Positions 1 through 8,921 of a stretch of 64,000 nucleotides of DNA are shown one piece after another (the stretch's first letter is position 1; every line of letters begins with the position of its first letter). Source of the DNA: JAJPHI01 sp035541875 (GTDB taxonomy: Bacteria > Desulfobacterota > Binatia > Binatales > Binataceae). A program made the translations under genes and the position numbers. The notes beneath the pieces were generated by a model that did not search any database, was not told the DNA's origin, and saw only the letters and a list, made by a program, of their open reading frames with translations. The stretch is from contig DATKML010000051.1 of assembly GCA_035541875.1 (NCBI GenBank), forward strand, positions 1-64,000, read 5' to 3'.

Positions 1-39
1 ACGTAAAGCTTCAACTTCTTTCTGATTAGAAAACTCCAT
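1..39 (-). CDS. Partial CDS, N-terminal 13 codons only
   Basis: An ATG at 39 on the minus strand opens a frame that runs off the window edge, reading M-E-F-S-N-Q-K-E-V-E-A-L-R. A strong ribosome binding site (GAGGAGG, at about 44-50) lies 4-6 bases upstream, which is the main support for a real gene here. Too little is visible to name a family. The frame lies about 170 bases downstream of the broken tRNA on the same strand. Confidence 0.5.
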   Translation of the reverse strand, partial: MEFSNQKEVEALR

Positions 40-411
40 ACCGCCTCCTCTCATGTCAGCAGTATGGTAAACGGCGAGGGCGATGAAAAACATAGCATCA
101 ATAAGCACTTTTCAGTGCTAATCGCGAAAAGGGTCCCTGAGATTAGCTTTTTCCCTTTAAAATCAATGGGTAACGAGCGGAAATGAGAGGAAATAAGCGC
201 AAAAAGGTCCGGTATCCGAAGTCTAATGCTCTGTCCAGTTGAGCTACGGGCGCTTGGGCAAAAAGCGTTGCGAAAGCGCGATCGCGAGCACAGTGCAAAT
301 TATCCGATCGCCGCAGGTTAGAAAACGCGTCTAGTAATAAAACCTCCGGCAGCGTCTGGATAGCTCGGTGGGCGCCCGTTATGCGCGCGGGACTACTCGA
401 TCATCGTCGCC
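40..411. other. Intergenic stretch with a small inverted repeat and a tRNA remnant
   Basis: No convincing protein gene is visible. The stretch holds a perfect 6-bp inverted repeat at 104-119 (AGCACT, TTTC loop, AGTGCT) and the tRNA-Arg remnant at about 206-253, listed separately. It is more AT-rich near 60-210 than the surrounding genes. Nothing else can be supported. Confidence 0.5.
206..253 (-). pseudogene. Truncated tRNA-Arg (UCG anticodon), 5' half only
   Basis: Read on the minus strand from 253, the sequence starts with the acceptor strand GCGCCCG. A normal D arm follows (GCTC, loop, GAGC), then a 5' anticodon strand and a loop CTTCGGA with anticodon TCG. This is the 5' half of an arginine tRNA. 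The 3' anticodon strand should pair with TTAGA but reads TACCG. No T arm (GGTTCGAATCC-like) and no acceptor complement (CGGGCGC) follows within 200 bases. The similarity stops at the anticodon loop, a frequent crossover site of tyrosine integrases. It is not a functional tRNA as it stands. Confidence 0.65.
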
Positions 412-807
412 CTACCCTTTGTACTCCTCACGTAGCTCAATCATGTTTCCGTCGGGGTCTTCGAGCCAGATCTGCCGACCGACCAGGCGCAGCACTTCTT
501 CGTTCATCGGGATAACGTCCTGACGTGCTGCGGGCTCGACGAAGTTGATACCTGCTTCGCGCAGGGACTTTTTCGCCGCTTCGATATCATCGACCGCAAG
601 TGCCATGTGCGGCCGGCGGGGATCGATCCGCCCCTCGGGTGCGCGCTCACCGACGATATGAAGCTGATTCTCTCCGATCCCCATCCATTCGCCGGGCACG
701 TTAACCTTCGGACGCGGGATCTTCGCCATACCGAGCTTCTCGTAAAACTTCCGCGAGCGATCGACGTCGGAAACTACGATCGCGACATGATTGATCCCCT
801 TTACCAT
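412..807 (-). CDS. VOC family protein (glyoxalase/dioxygenase fold)
   Basis: 131 residues, the normal size for a single vicinal-oxygen-chelate protein of two beta-alpha-beta-beta-beta modules. The first module opens with NHVAIVV (His about residue 7, a usual metal ligand). The second starts near HMALAV, and the chain ends in DPDGNMIEL, whose Glu is the usual last ligand. An AAGGAG site 6 bases before the ATG at 807 fixes the start. It stands alone on the minus strand, so context does not give a substrate. It could be a lactoylglutathione-lyase-like enzyme, a small-molecule resistance protein or a dioxygenase. Confidence 0.85.
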   Translation of the reverse strand: MVKGINHVAIVVSDVDRSRKFYEKLGMAKIPRPKVNVPGEWMGIGENQLHIVGERAPEGRIDPRRPHMALAVDDIEAAKKSLREAGINFVEPAARQDVIPMNEEVLRLVGRQIWLEDPDGNMIELREEYKG

Positions 808-1010
808 AACGTGCTCCTTGCGTCTGTTCGGTTCAGCGCCGGACCGTCGGCCCCTGGTCGGCTCTCGATTGTTAATACGCTCGGGCGTTTAGAGCAAACT
901 CCGACTGGTTTAGAATAACGCCCGACGGAATCGCCGCACCGGTTTGTCGATTCCTCATGAGAAGGGATTTCCAATCACCCGACATGTATCCATTTTCCAG
1001 GTCGATTTTT

Positions 1011-1751
1011 ATGAATTCTCAGAAACCATCTGCTCACATATCGAAGCCTTTGTTGGCTCTCCTGATAGCCTTCGCATTTCATTTGATTGGCATTCGACCG
1101 ATTTGGGCCGAACCGAGCGATCTTTCGCTGCGAGTGGATTTTAGCGGCTACTCCGGCGGATCGGTCGAAGACTGGATGAAATCCAAAAATTACCAATTCG
1201 AGAGCGATGCGAAGAAGCCGGATAGGCTAGGCTTGTCGATCAAGGACGGAGTCCTTTCGCTCGAGGCCAAGCGCTCGATGAGCGGCCTGATTCTCAACGA
1301 CAACGTCAATATAGAGCCCGTGCGCACAGTCAGAATCACCTGGGGTGTGAGCAGCTATCCCAAAGACGCCTCCTACGCCGCCCACGTGAACAACGAACCG
1401 CTGATGCTCTACTTCTTCTTCGGCAAGGACAAGCTGCCGAGCGGCCACGTATTGATTCCCAACAGCCCCTACTTCATCGGCCTTTTTCTCTGCCAGGATG
1501 AGGAGCTCCAGCACCCCTATAAAGGACGTTACTTTCACGCGGGCGGACGCTTCGTATGTCTGGGCAAACCCGCGCCGGGACAGATGGTCACGTCAGAGTT
1601 CGATCTCGACGCCGCGTTCAAAAGATATTTTCAGAAGGACCACACGCCCTCGCTGACGGGCATCAGCTTTGGGATCGACACGAGCAAATCGGGCGATAGC
1701 GGCCGTGCGGGCGCCTTTATCAAATCGATCGATTTTCTCGGCGGAAAGTGA
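1011..1751 (+). CDS. Secreted protein of unknown function, DUF3047-like
   Basis: The ATG at 1011 is preferred over 957 because a clean Sec signal peptide begins there: a basic/polar start, a hydrophobic core (LLALLIAFAFHLIG) and a likely cut after IWA. The mature chain of about 210 residues is rich in beta strand. The pattern of a WGV segment, an aromatic LYFFFG segment and a late GISFGIDT...GDSG stretch before the C-terminal strand recalls DUF3047 proteins, which are exported and of unknown role. The match is by pattern only. The two Cys in the middle of the mature chain could form a disulfide. Confidence 0.6.
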   Translation: MNSQKPSAHISKPLLALLIAFAFHLIGIRPIWAEPSDLSLRVDFSGYSGGSVEDWMKSKNYQFESDAKKPDRLGLSIKDGVLSLEAKRSMSGLILNDNVNIEPVRTVRITWGVSSYPKDASYAAHVNNEPLMLYFFFGKDKLPSGHVLIPNSPYFIGLFLCQDEELQHPYKGRYFHAGGRFVCLGKPAPGQMVTSEFDLDAAFKRYFQKDHTPSLTGISFGIDTSKSGDSGRAGAFIKSIDFLGGK

Positions 1752-1763
1752 TGATCAACGGCC

Positions 1764-2525
1764 TCATTTCGATTTGAGTACTCTCCCGGTGCTCGAATCG
1801 ATATGAAACAGCCAGAACGCCGTCACATCTTCCTGCATGATCATTGCCACCAATCCGACTTGGGGAGCGAAAAAGGTGTAGGTCGTATCCACGGTGTTTG
1901 CGGGTCCGACCTTGCCCTGGCTCTTGGCGCGAAAGAGGACCGCCGGGAAAGTGCCTGCTGGAACCGTAACCTGAAAAGTGCCGAGATAGGTGTAGGTTCC
2001 CGTGAGTGATCCGGAGTAATCCTGCTGCGATGGATTGTCGAGATAATTAACCGCGACCTGCTGCGAGAACGATCGCGATTCACCGGGCTTCATACCCTGT
2101 AACACGAACGGATTCGCCGGCGTCGTTACAACAATTACGCCTTCTCCCGGATCACTAACCGCCGGCATTATTATGCCGCCATCCATCGCTTGCGAAATAA
2201 ATCCCGTGAGCGAGCGGGAGAGATTAAATCGCCACGCCATCCGACCGCCGGGACGTCTTACTTTGGCAAACTCACTCGATTCCGAGTTACCGGCACGTGG
2301 TCCGCTGGTAACCTGATAGGTCACCGCCCGTTCCTTCAGCGGAAAGTAAATCGACGCGTCGGTGATCGTGTTGCTGGGCAAAGCATTGCCCACCACTCCG
2401 GGTCCGAGCATGGAGGTGATTCGACTCTGGTCCTCCGCCGGGAGTTGCAGGACGACGCCTTGTGCGAAGGCGAATCCGGAGGCCGTGAGCAAAAGGCCGA
2501 AGGTCATCGCTATCAGTTTGCGCAT
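1764..2525 (-). CDS. Secreted hypothetical protein
   Basis: 253 residues with a signal peptide: MRKLIAMTFGLLLTASGFAFA followed by QGVV, cut likely after AFA. The ATG at 2525 is taken over a GTG one codon upstream. The mature part looks like an all-beta domain with no recognisable motif. It is convergent with the exported protein at 1011-1751 and ends 12 bases from it, so the two genes meet tail to tail. I do not recognise the family. Confidence 0.65.
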   Translation of the reverse strand: MRKLIAMTFGLLLTASGFAFAQGVVLQLPAEDQSRITSMLGPGVVGNALPSNTITDASIYFPLKERAVTYQVTSGPRAGNSESSEFAKVRRPGGRMAWRFNLSRSLTGFISQAMDGGIIMPAVSDPGEGVIVVTTPANPFVLQGMKPGESRSFSQQVAVNYLDNPSQQDYSGSLTGTYTYLGTFQVTVPAGTFPAVLFRAKSQGKVGPANTVDTTYTFFAPQVGLVAMIMQEDVTAFWLFHIDSSTGRVLKSK

Positions 2526-2614
2526 CACGTTTCTCTCTCACCGCGTAATCGACGATCGCGTCTCAGCTCCGATCAGAATACCGATCGGTTCTGTCGAATC
2601 GAGCATGCCCTCGA

Positions 2615-3712
2615 TCAATTGAAGCTCGATGACCTCGGTTTGCCGCCAGGTCCGCTGTAGGTCGCAGTAAAGCCAGGCTGCCGGGTAAAGCTCACCTGCG
2701 GCATCTGCTCGCAGAGCCACTTCCACGCAGCGATCAACTCATCTTCGGCGCGATAATCAAATGGGTCCTGGAGGATCTTCTCGTCAGTGCCGTCGCGCTC
2801 CAGAGGATGCTCTTTCAGCCATCGCGCGGTGCGTGCCAACCCGTCTTCGGGCTGCACAACATCGTTGTATCCGAGCTGCGTGCGAAGCTTGGTGATATCG
2901 AGCACACGATGGGTCATCCAAGGCTGGGCCATCAGTGGACGCGCTGGCGTCGCAAAGGCCCACGGCATCGAGATGATCTCAATCTTCGCGCCGAGCGCAT
3001 CGGCGATCACCCCCACTATCTGTCGGAGCGTTAGCAGCCGTTGATCGCCGCAATTGTAGATTTGCCCAGCGGACGCCCCGGGCTTATCGAGTGCGAGCAA
3101 TACCGCGTGCGCGGCGTTCTCGACATAGTTCATGTGGTTAAGCGCGAGACCGTCCTCAGGCAGGATAATGGCGCGACGCCCTTCGAGAATCCGGCGCACG
3201 ATACACCATTCGCGCGGGGCTATCTGATACGGGCCGTACAAGAACGGATAACGGAAATGGGTTGCAGTCGGATGATTCGCGAAGACCGCATCCTCGGTTT
3301 GCGCAACGCGCCAACCTTTGCCGTCTTCCTCTTCAACGGGCACTCGAGGCAAATCCTCGCTTGCAGGAACCGGCAAGCCTTCGGGATGCAGTACCGTCGG
3401 ATTCATGTAGCCACGAAGAGCCGGGGCCCCGCCGATCGATAGAAAGCGCCCGGTGCGACCGACCATAATCTCGGCGATTCGACGTAAGCGTCCATATGCC
3501 GCGATTGTCACATCGAAGGTTCGCCCATCAACTGCCACTTTGAACGCATCGGCGGAAAACGCATCGGTATGGATATGTTCCACCGAGGGAGGAATCTCGG
3601 CCACCTCATGGCGGCCCGAATGAAGCATCGCGACCGCGTAGCCGCGTTGAATCAAGCCGTTAACGATAAAGTGGCCGGTTGGCCCAGTCCCACCGATTAC
3701 GAGCGCTTTCAC
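2615..3712 (-). CDS. NAD-dependent epimerase/dehydratase (extended SDR-like)
   Basis: A Rossmann protein of about 365 residues. The glycine-rich dinucleotide loop VIGGTGPTGHF is at the very N-terminus and a sugar- or ketone-reductase-like body follows. The start is taken as the GTG at 3712, which has GGAAGAGG upstream; the longer frame to 3739 would add nine residues before the Rossmann strand. The active-site YxxxK is not obvious, so this may be an atypical SDR that binds NAD(P) for another purpose, such as NmrA-like sensing or a lipid-modifying reductase. It lies downstream of the luciferase-like gene, separated by a hairpin. Confidence 0.75.
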   Translation of the reverse strand: MKALVIGGTGPTGHFIVNGLIQRGYAVAMLHSGRHEVAEIPPSVEHIHTDAFSADAFKVAVDGRTFDVTIAAYGRLRRIAEIMVGRTGRFLSIGGAPALRGYMNPTVLHPEGLPVPASEDLPRVPVEEEDGKGWRVAQTEDAVFANHPTATHFRYPFLYGPYQIAPREWCIVRRILEGRRAIILPEDGLALNHMNYVENAAHAVLLALDKPGASAGQIYNCGDQRLLTLRQIVGVIADALGAKIEIISMPWAFATPARPLMAQPWMTHRVLDITKLRTQLGYNDVVQPEDGLARTARWLKEHPLERDGTDEKILQDPFDYRAEDELIAAWKWLCEQMPQVSFTRQPGFTATYSGPGGKPRSSSFN

Positions 3713-3790
3713 ACGTGCACCTCTTCCGCAAAAAAGCATGGCTCGACGGCCAGTGCGTGGGAGCTTAGCCCAAGCCTTGGATCAAAATGA

Positions 3791-3825
3791 ACAACGGCCG
3801 CATCCCGATGGGATACGGCCGTTGT
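3791..3825 (-). terminator. Hairpin terminator candidate after the luciferase-like gene
   Basis: A long inverted repeat: ACAACGGCCG at 3791-3800 pairs with CGGCCGTTGT at 3816-3825, and ATCCC/GGGAT pairs inside around a three-base loop, with a single C-A mismatch. On the minus strand it follows the stop of the gene ending at 3853. The T-tract is short (TTTT a few bases later), so termination may be partial or serve mainly as mRNA end protection. Confidence 0.6.
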
Positions 3826-3852
3826 GTTCAGCAGAATTGTTTTAGTCGAGAA

Positions 3853-5157
3853 CTACGCCGAGGCCTCGAGCCGAGACGCATCGCCGACCGGGCGATAGCC
3901 GCCGGACAGCGGGCGCGAACCGGGCTTCACTTCGAACGGGCTCGTCAGTTCCAGTTCCTTCGCGATTTGACGGAGGGCCGGCATAACTTCCTTGCCGAGC
4001 AGTTCGACGCAGCGACGACGATCCTTCGGATCATACGGGCCATCGAGCCAAAACGAGAAGATACCGGGGCGCAGTACTTCAAGGATGTAGCGCAGCTTCT
4101 TGATCAGGGTTTCCGGCGAACCGGTGATAACCTGGCGCTGCTTCTGCCAATCCGGATAACCGGCATACATCGCCTTCTTGAGCGCCTGCACTTCGGCATC
4201 CGAAGTCGGATCCGCATCGGGGTTCAGCGTGCCGCGGAACAGGTTCGGATTTGCGTGCTGCGCCGCGAGACGGCGAGTCGCAGCCTTCGAGTTGTAGCCG
4301 GGAGGGAACATCCATTCCGGGCGGGCAAAGTGCGAAAAGCCGCCGCCGAACATGAAGCCCTTGCCGAGCTCATAGGCCTTTTCATCGGTATCGGCGCAGA
4401 AGACCGGCTGCAGGTAGCCGAAGTTCTCCGGTCCCGCCTGATAACCCTGATCAGCCGCGAGCTTGCCGTACATGTTGAAAAGTTCAAGAGTCGGCTCGAG
4501 CATCGTCGCGAGTGCCACATAGGGATACTTGTGGCCGGCCGTCCATACGACGGTCTCCGGGCTGATGAGTCCCGGAATCCAGATCGGGGGATGGGGCTTC
4601 TGGACCGGCAACACCCACGGATTCACGAAGCGATAGTGGAAGTGCTTGCCTTCGTAGCGCCACGGACCCGGCTTGGTCCACGCATCGAGGATGAAGTCAT
4701 GCGCTTCATCGAAATATTCGCGGTTGTAGGCAGGATTCGCGTTGTTGGCGAGCTGCTCGCTGCCGGCGCCACGGACCCATCCGGGAACCAAACGACCGCC
4801 GGAGATCATGTCGATCATCGCGAGCTCTTCGGCCAGACGGAGCGGATTCGCCACCGTGGGGATCGGATTCCCGAGCAGAACGATCTTCACGTTCTTGGTG
4901 GTCTTCGCGAGGACCGCCGCCTCGACGTCCATCACCGCGCCCATGCAGAACGGGGTGCCATGATGCTCATTGAGCATCACGCCGTCGAAACCAAGCTCAT
5001 CGCAGTAGATCTTCTCGTCGATATACATGTTGAGCTGGGCGGCACCCTTCTGCGCGTCGAAAAACTTATTCGGCACGCCGAAGAAGCTGCGCAGCTTGAA
5101 GACCTCGTCTTCCGGAAGACCGTGGTACGCGCGCTCCGTAAAGAACATTATATGCAT
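3853..5157 (-). CDS. LLM-class flavin-dependent oxidoreductase
   Basis: 434 residues of the luciferase-like monooxygenase/F420-dependent reductase superfamily. The N-terminal strand MHIMFFTE, the NEHHGTPF segment near residue 63, the LGNPIPTVANPLRLAEELAM block and the SGGRLVPGWVRG turn are typical of the TIM-barrel flavin-binding face. It uses FMNH2 or F420; sequence alone cannot decide which. GGAGG seven bases before the ATG at 5157 supports the start. The upstream gene on the same strand is an alpha/beta hydrolase, a common pairing in Baeyer-Villiger or hydrocarbon-type catabolism, but no substrate can be named. Confidence 0.88.
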   Translation of the reverse strand: MHIMFFTERAYHGLPEDEVFKLRSFFGVPNKFFDAQKGAAQLNMYIDEKIYCDELGFDGVMLNEHHGTPFCMGAVMDVEAAVLAKTTKNVKIVLLGNPIPTVANPLRLAEELAMIDMISGGRLVPGWVRGAGSEQLANNANPAYNREYFDEAHDFILDAWTKPGPWRYEGKHFHYRFVNPWVLPVQKPHPPIWIPGLISPETVVWTAGHKYPYVALATMLEPTLELFNMYGKLAADQGYQAGPENFGYLQPVFCADTDEKAYELGKGFMFGGGFSHFARPEWMFPPGYNSKAATRRLAAQHANPNLFRGTLNPDADPTSDAEVQALKKAMYAGYPDWQKQRQVITGSPETLIKKLRYILEVLRPGIFSFWLDGPYDPKDRRRCVELLGKEVMPALRQIAKELELTSPFEVKPGSRPLSGGYRPVGDASRLEASA

Positions 5158-5276
5158 GGTCGAACCTCCATACGGTTCATAAACTTAAAATCATTATTAG
5201 CAGGCTCGCTGGTAACGAGTAACAGGCCTTAGCGCCTCCTCGCTCGTTGCGCGACCACCCGCCGATCCAACATCGA

Positions 5277-6062
5277 TCACCCCAAAAAGTTCGTCAGCTC
5301 GCGGATAAAGTCATCGGGCTTCTCGACTTCGGGCATATGCCCGCAGTCGAAGGTGACGAGCTTCGAACCCGGAATCTTCTTATTGTAGACCTCGCCGGCC
5401 GATAGCGGCACGATCGCGTCCTTCTTGCCCCACATAATCAGCGTGGGCAGACCCGCGATGTTGGCGAGTAATTCGGGCATGCTGTGACCGAACATATAAG
5501 GCTGCCATGCGAGGCGCGAAGTCTGCGCGCGCGCATCTTCCCAAGCCTCGAACTGTTCAGGCGTCTGTTCGCCGCCGAAGAGCTTCTTGAATTCGTCGCC
5601 CTGGATGTCGGCGACCGAGCTGTTGAGATAGGCCCGCGCGGTAACCGTGAAGAGATCGGCGATCACACCGGACGGCGGTCGCACACCGGTCGCGCCAACC
5701 AGCACGAGCTTGCTGAACTGAGTCGGATTCGCCAGCGCCATCTCGGCCGCTATCCAGCCACCGAGCGAAAAACCGATCACATCGCAGGGCGTTAGCTTTT
5801 GCTCGCGGATGAAGCGCGAGTAGAACGCGGCCTGATCGCGGATAGTCATGATCCAGTCCGCGGCGGGCGATTTGCCGAATCCCGGATGCATCGGGATGCA
5901 GAGGGTCCGCTTCGCGGCCAGCGCTGTATTCCACTTGAGCCAGCCTGGAAAACCCAACTCGCCGTGGAGCACGAGCAACGGTTTTCCGGTACCGCCAGTT
6001 GCGACCTGAAGTTCATGATCGCCGACCTTGAACTTCACCTCTTTAAAACCTTGGTCCGCCAT
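5277..6062 (-). CDS. Alpha/beta hydrolase
   Basis: 261 residues with a complete catalytic set: oxyanion-side HGELGFPG near residue 35, nucleophile elbow GFSLGG near residue 98, an acid in the GKKDAIVP turn and the base in DCGHMPEVEKP near the C-terminus. The ATG at 6062 is chosen because GGAG lies just upstream; the frame opens 11 codons earlier without a site. Its size and motifs resemble MhpC/BphD-like C-C or ester hydrolases. It probably acts in the cytoplasm, with no signal peptide. It is followed on the same strand by the luciferase-like oxidoreductase. Confidence 0.88.
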   Translation of the reverse strand: MADQGFKEVKFKVGDHELQVATGGTGKPLLVLHGELGFPGWLKWNTALAAKRTLCIPMHPGFGKSPAADWIMTIRDQAAFYSRFIREQKLTPCDVIGFSLGGWIAAEMALANPTQFSKLVLVGATGVRPPSGVIADLFTVTARAYLNSSVADIQGDEFKKLFGGEQTPEQFEAWEDARAQTSRLAWQPYMFGHSMPELLANIAGLPTLIMWGKKDAIVPLSAGEVYNKKIPGSKLVTFDCGHMPEVEKPDDFIRELTNFLG

Positions 6063-6261
6063 ATCTGCTCCGTTTTGCCTCCAGCTTGGCGGCACGCCCG
6101 TTGCGCCTCATGACCCGTTAGCGCACACGCTCCGCCGAATACTAACCGGGCGGAAATATATCCCGAGGACAGTGAAAAGGGAAACGGCGAGACTCTGCGA
6201 TATCACGTCCCATTGAAGGACTGTGGCGCGATAGTGAGGGCTTCTATACTTGGTGCAGCAG

Positions 6262-6801
6262 CTAGTTACACGCGCATTGTGAGCAAGCGAGTTGTTGTGC
6301 CCTCGTCGAGAAGTTGAGCGCACCGGGTTTGGTCGTCCCTAGTGTTGACGCGGCATTCGGATTCTCGAAACCCTGAGGCAGCGTGGCCGCGGGTGCAAAT
6401 TGGTTGGTCTGATAAGTAGAGATCACTGGTGGAGCGGTCTGACGACCCTGATTATAGGTCAGGCATGCACCTGTTGCGGCCTGCCGTGCAGCAAAGAAGC
6501 CTGAGGCACTAATCTGCCCGGTCCAGCTCGTCCCCGTAGTGGGTCCGTAACAACTGCAAGTGAAATTGCGAACCGCCGGCGTAGGCGGCGCTGCTGCCAC
6601 CTGAGGCATTGGGTCCAAAGACGGGACAGAATCCGGTTGCGCGGGTGCCTGAAGATCGGCGGGAGCACTCGGAGCCGGTACGGGGGCCACGAGCGGATTC
6701 GGCGGTGGTAATTGAGCGCGAGAGAGCGGCGTCACGATCAATGCCATTCCGAGCGTGACAGCACTTAAACTCGCTGCTCTAAACAAATTTTCAATCCGCA
6801 T
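6262..6801 (-). CDS. Small exported Pro/Ala-rich protein with C-terminal cysteines
   Basis: 179 residues. A signal peptide ends near SRAQ at residue 30. Next comes a Pro/Ala-rich linker of roughly 45 residues, then a compact C-terminal region with CSCYG, a single Cys in ACLTYN and a final C-S-Q-C-A-C cluster before the stop. The even set of cysteines suggests disulfides or metal binding in the periplasm. It is transcribed away from the TolC-family gene, with a shared 186-bp divergent promoter region. I do not recognise the family. Confidence 0.6.
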   Translation of the reverse strand: MRIENLFRAASLSAVTLGMALIVTPLSRAQLPPPNPLVAPVPAPSAPADLQAPAQPDSVPSLDPMPQVAAAPPTPAVRNFTCSCYGPTTGTSWTGQISASGFFAARQAATGACLTYNQGRQTAPPVISTYQTNQFAPAATLPQGFENPNAASTLGTTKPGALNFSTRAQQLACSQCACN

Positions 6802-6987
6802 TTTTGATGAATCGCCCCGGCCGATTTGGTAGAAGAGCGCCGAAGCCTTTGGCTATAATCGCGCTTCCGGTGCGTTGCAAGTCAACTCGCATGTAGCACG
6901 CCGCTTTTTTTCGTCGCCCACTTTCGCATACAAGATGAGCGAAGGGAACGGTCGGCTTTCCCGAGGGTTGCAAGGAGGCTGTGTTCG

Positions 6988-8892
6988 ATGGTCCGTATTA
7001 AAAATATCCTGCCCGCGTTGGGGCTACTCGCGTCAGGGATGGCGATAGCCGTCGCGTCGATGGCGCAGACGACGCCGGCGGGAACCACCGCTGCGCAGAC
7101 GTCGACTGCGAATCAGACGAACCCCGTTGCGGGGATCGCAACGCCGCAGGTTAACGTCAACGCCGCTGCGGCGGACCAGTTCGAACGCAATCCGATTCTG
7201 TCAATACCAGGCGTGGTGGCTCGTCAGCTCACTCCGGGAACAGCTATCGCACCCGAAACTCTGATCAGCGACCAGTATCTCAGGAGCTTCGACACGACGT
7301 GGCGGTCGGTCGGTCTCAAAGAGGCCATCTATATCGCGATCAAGAACAATCCCGGCCTCGCCGTCACTCAACTCGATCCAGTTGCTGCGACCGAAGCTAT
7401 CAAGCAAGCGAACGCCGCCTTCGATCCGGACCTGAACTCGCAGCTCGACATGTCGAAGCAGGTGAGCCCGGTCTCCTCGACCTTTCAAGTTCGCAACAGC
7501 GACGCCTTTACGCAAAAATTCTACGACTGGAATTTTGGTATCAACAAGACCCTCGCCACCACCAATGGCACCCTCGGTCTTACTTTCAATAATAATCGCA
7601 CTCTAAGCAACTCGACTTTTGCCTCGGTAAATCCATCATACAATCCTTCGGCTCAGGTCTCGCTAGTCCAGCCGCTCTTGCGAAACTTCGGATGGGATTT
7701 CGCGCGCATCAATGTGCATCTGGCGGAGTCCGCGCAACGCAACGCGCAATGGAACTACGGCGCAGCGCTCAACGATTTCGTGCAGCGGATCGCCAACGAC
7801 TATTGGAACGTCGTAGCAGCGACTGAGAATCTCTCAGTTAAGGAATCAGCACTCAAGTTCAATCAGGACCTGGTCCGCGTTAATCGTATTAGCCTTCAAG
7901 TCGGCACGATGGCGCCGATCGATCTGCAGGAAGCGCAGTCCTCTGCCTCGACCGCTGAAGCCAATGTATACGGAGCCAAGGCGGCGCTCAGAGATACGCT
8001 CGCTCAGTTGCGGCAGGACGTGATGCTGAATCCCAACGGCACCTTTGTTCCGGAGAACGTTCAGCCGATCGACAAGCCAAATCCGGCAGTCGTCAGTCTG
8101 GACACCGAAGAGGCTGCGCTTGAAAAGATGATCGAGTACAGCCCGTCTCTCGGCGGCCTGCGTGAATCGATTCGTACTGCTCTGCTGCAAGTAAAATTCG
8201 CCGAGAACCAGACGATGCCGCAGCTAAACTTTGGCTTCCAGTTCGGCGTCACCGCGACGGCCGGATCCGCTAATTGCATCAACTTTACCGCGACGGGATC
8301 TAGCGGGAGCGGTGGCAACTGCAATTTCGTCCGCGCCGATCCTTCCGCCTCCCCCCCAGTTGAAGCTCATTTCGCGGGCAGCAAATTGCCTTTCGGCGGG
8401 ATTTACGGCGATGCGCTCAATCGCATGCTCGATGCGCGCTTCTACAATTATGCGACCGTGTTGAGCATGGAGATGCCGCTCGACAATGCCGCGGCCAAGG
8501 CAGCCTTAGCACAGGCGCGCGTGGCCTACGAGCAAGCACGGCTCAGTTATCGGCAAGCGCTGTCGCAGTCAGTGGCACAGGTAGAGACTGCGATCTCGAA
8601 TCTGCGCGCCGACATCAAACGCGCGCAGGCTACTCGCGACGCCACCTTCTATGCTCAACAGTCGCTGCATGATGAGAACATTAAGTTCAAAGTCGGCTTG
8701 GCCACGACCCACGATCTCCTGCAGTACCAGAACTCTCTGGTGACCGCGCAAGGTAATCAGGTTCAGGTGGATGTAGGGCTCGAAGAGGATCGTATCGCCT
8801 TGTGGCATGCAGAGGGAACTCTGCTTAGCAACTTTGGTATCGAGTTCCAGCCGCAGGATAACCGCGACTCACCCTGGTACTCGCTCTTTTAG
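6988..8892 (+). CDS. TolC-family outer membrane channel protein
   Basis: 634 residues, longer than the usual 430-500. The signal peptide ends near SMAQ at residue 27, with AAGGAGG nine bases before the ATG. An extra Thr/Ala-rich N-terminal segment of about 70 residues precedes two outer-membrane-factor repeats: EAIYIAIKNNPGLAV near residue 110, and the matching second half near residues 500-560 with long heptad-rich helices (AKAALAQARVAYEQARLSYRQA region). It would form the trimeric channel of an efflux pump or type I secretion system. No membrane-fusion or inner-membrane pump gene lies next to it, so its partner is elsewhere. Confidence 0.9.
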   Translation: MVRIKNILPALGLLASGMAIAVASMAQTTPAGTTAAQTSTANQTNPVAGIATPQVNVNAAAADQFERNPILSIPGVVARQLTPGTAIAPETLISDQYLRSFDTTWRSVGLKEAIYIAIKNNPGLAVTQLDPVAATEAIKQANAAFDPDLNSQLDMSKQVSPVSSTFQVRNSDAFTQKFYDWNFGINKTLATTNGTLGLTFNNNRTLSNSTFASVNPSYNPSAQVSLVQPLLRNFGWDFARINVHLAESAQRNAQWNYGAALNDFVQRIANDYWNVVAATENLSVKESALKFNQDLVRVNRISLQVGTMAPIDLQEAQSSASTAEANVYGAKAALRDTLAQLRQDVMLNPNGTFVPENVQPIDKPNPAVVSLDTEEAALEKMIEYSPSLGGLRESIRTALLQVKFAENQTMPQLNFGFQFGVTATAGSANCINFTATGSSGSGGNCNFVRADPSASPPVEAHFAGSKLPFGGIYGDALNRMLDARFYNYATVLSMEMPLDNAAAKAALAQARVAYEQARLSYRQALSQSVAQVETAISNLRADIKRAQATRDATFYAQQSLHDENIKFKVGLATTHDLLQYQNSLVTAQGNQVQVDVGLEEDRIALWHAEGTLLSNFGIEFQPQDNRDSPWYSLF

Positions 8893-8921
8893 ATGAAGAG
8901 CAAGGACCTGAGGGCGATCGG

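Noticed and set aside
206..253. Complete tRNA-Arg, possibly with an intron
   Set aside because: No 3' anticodon strand, T arm or matching acceptor strand is present within the visible 200 bases, so neither a normal nor an intron-split gene is supported.
3787..5232. 481-codon plus-strand frame antisense to the luciferase-like gene
   Set aside because: It has an Arg-rich, shadow-like composition with no family motif; the minus-strand gene has a clear ribosome binding site and conserved motifs.
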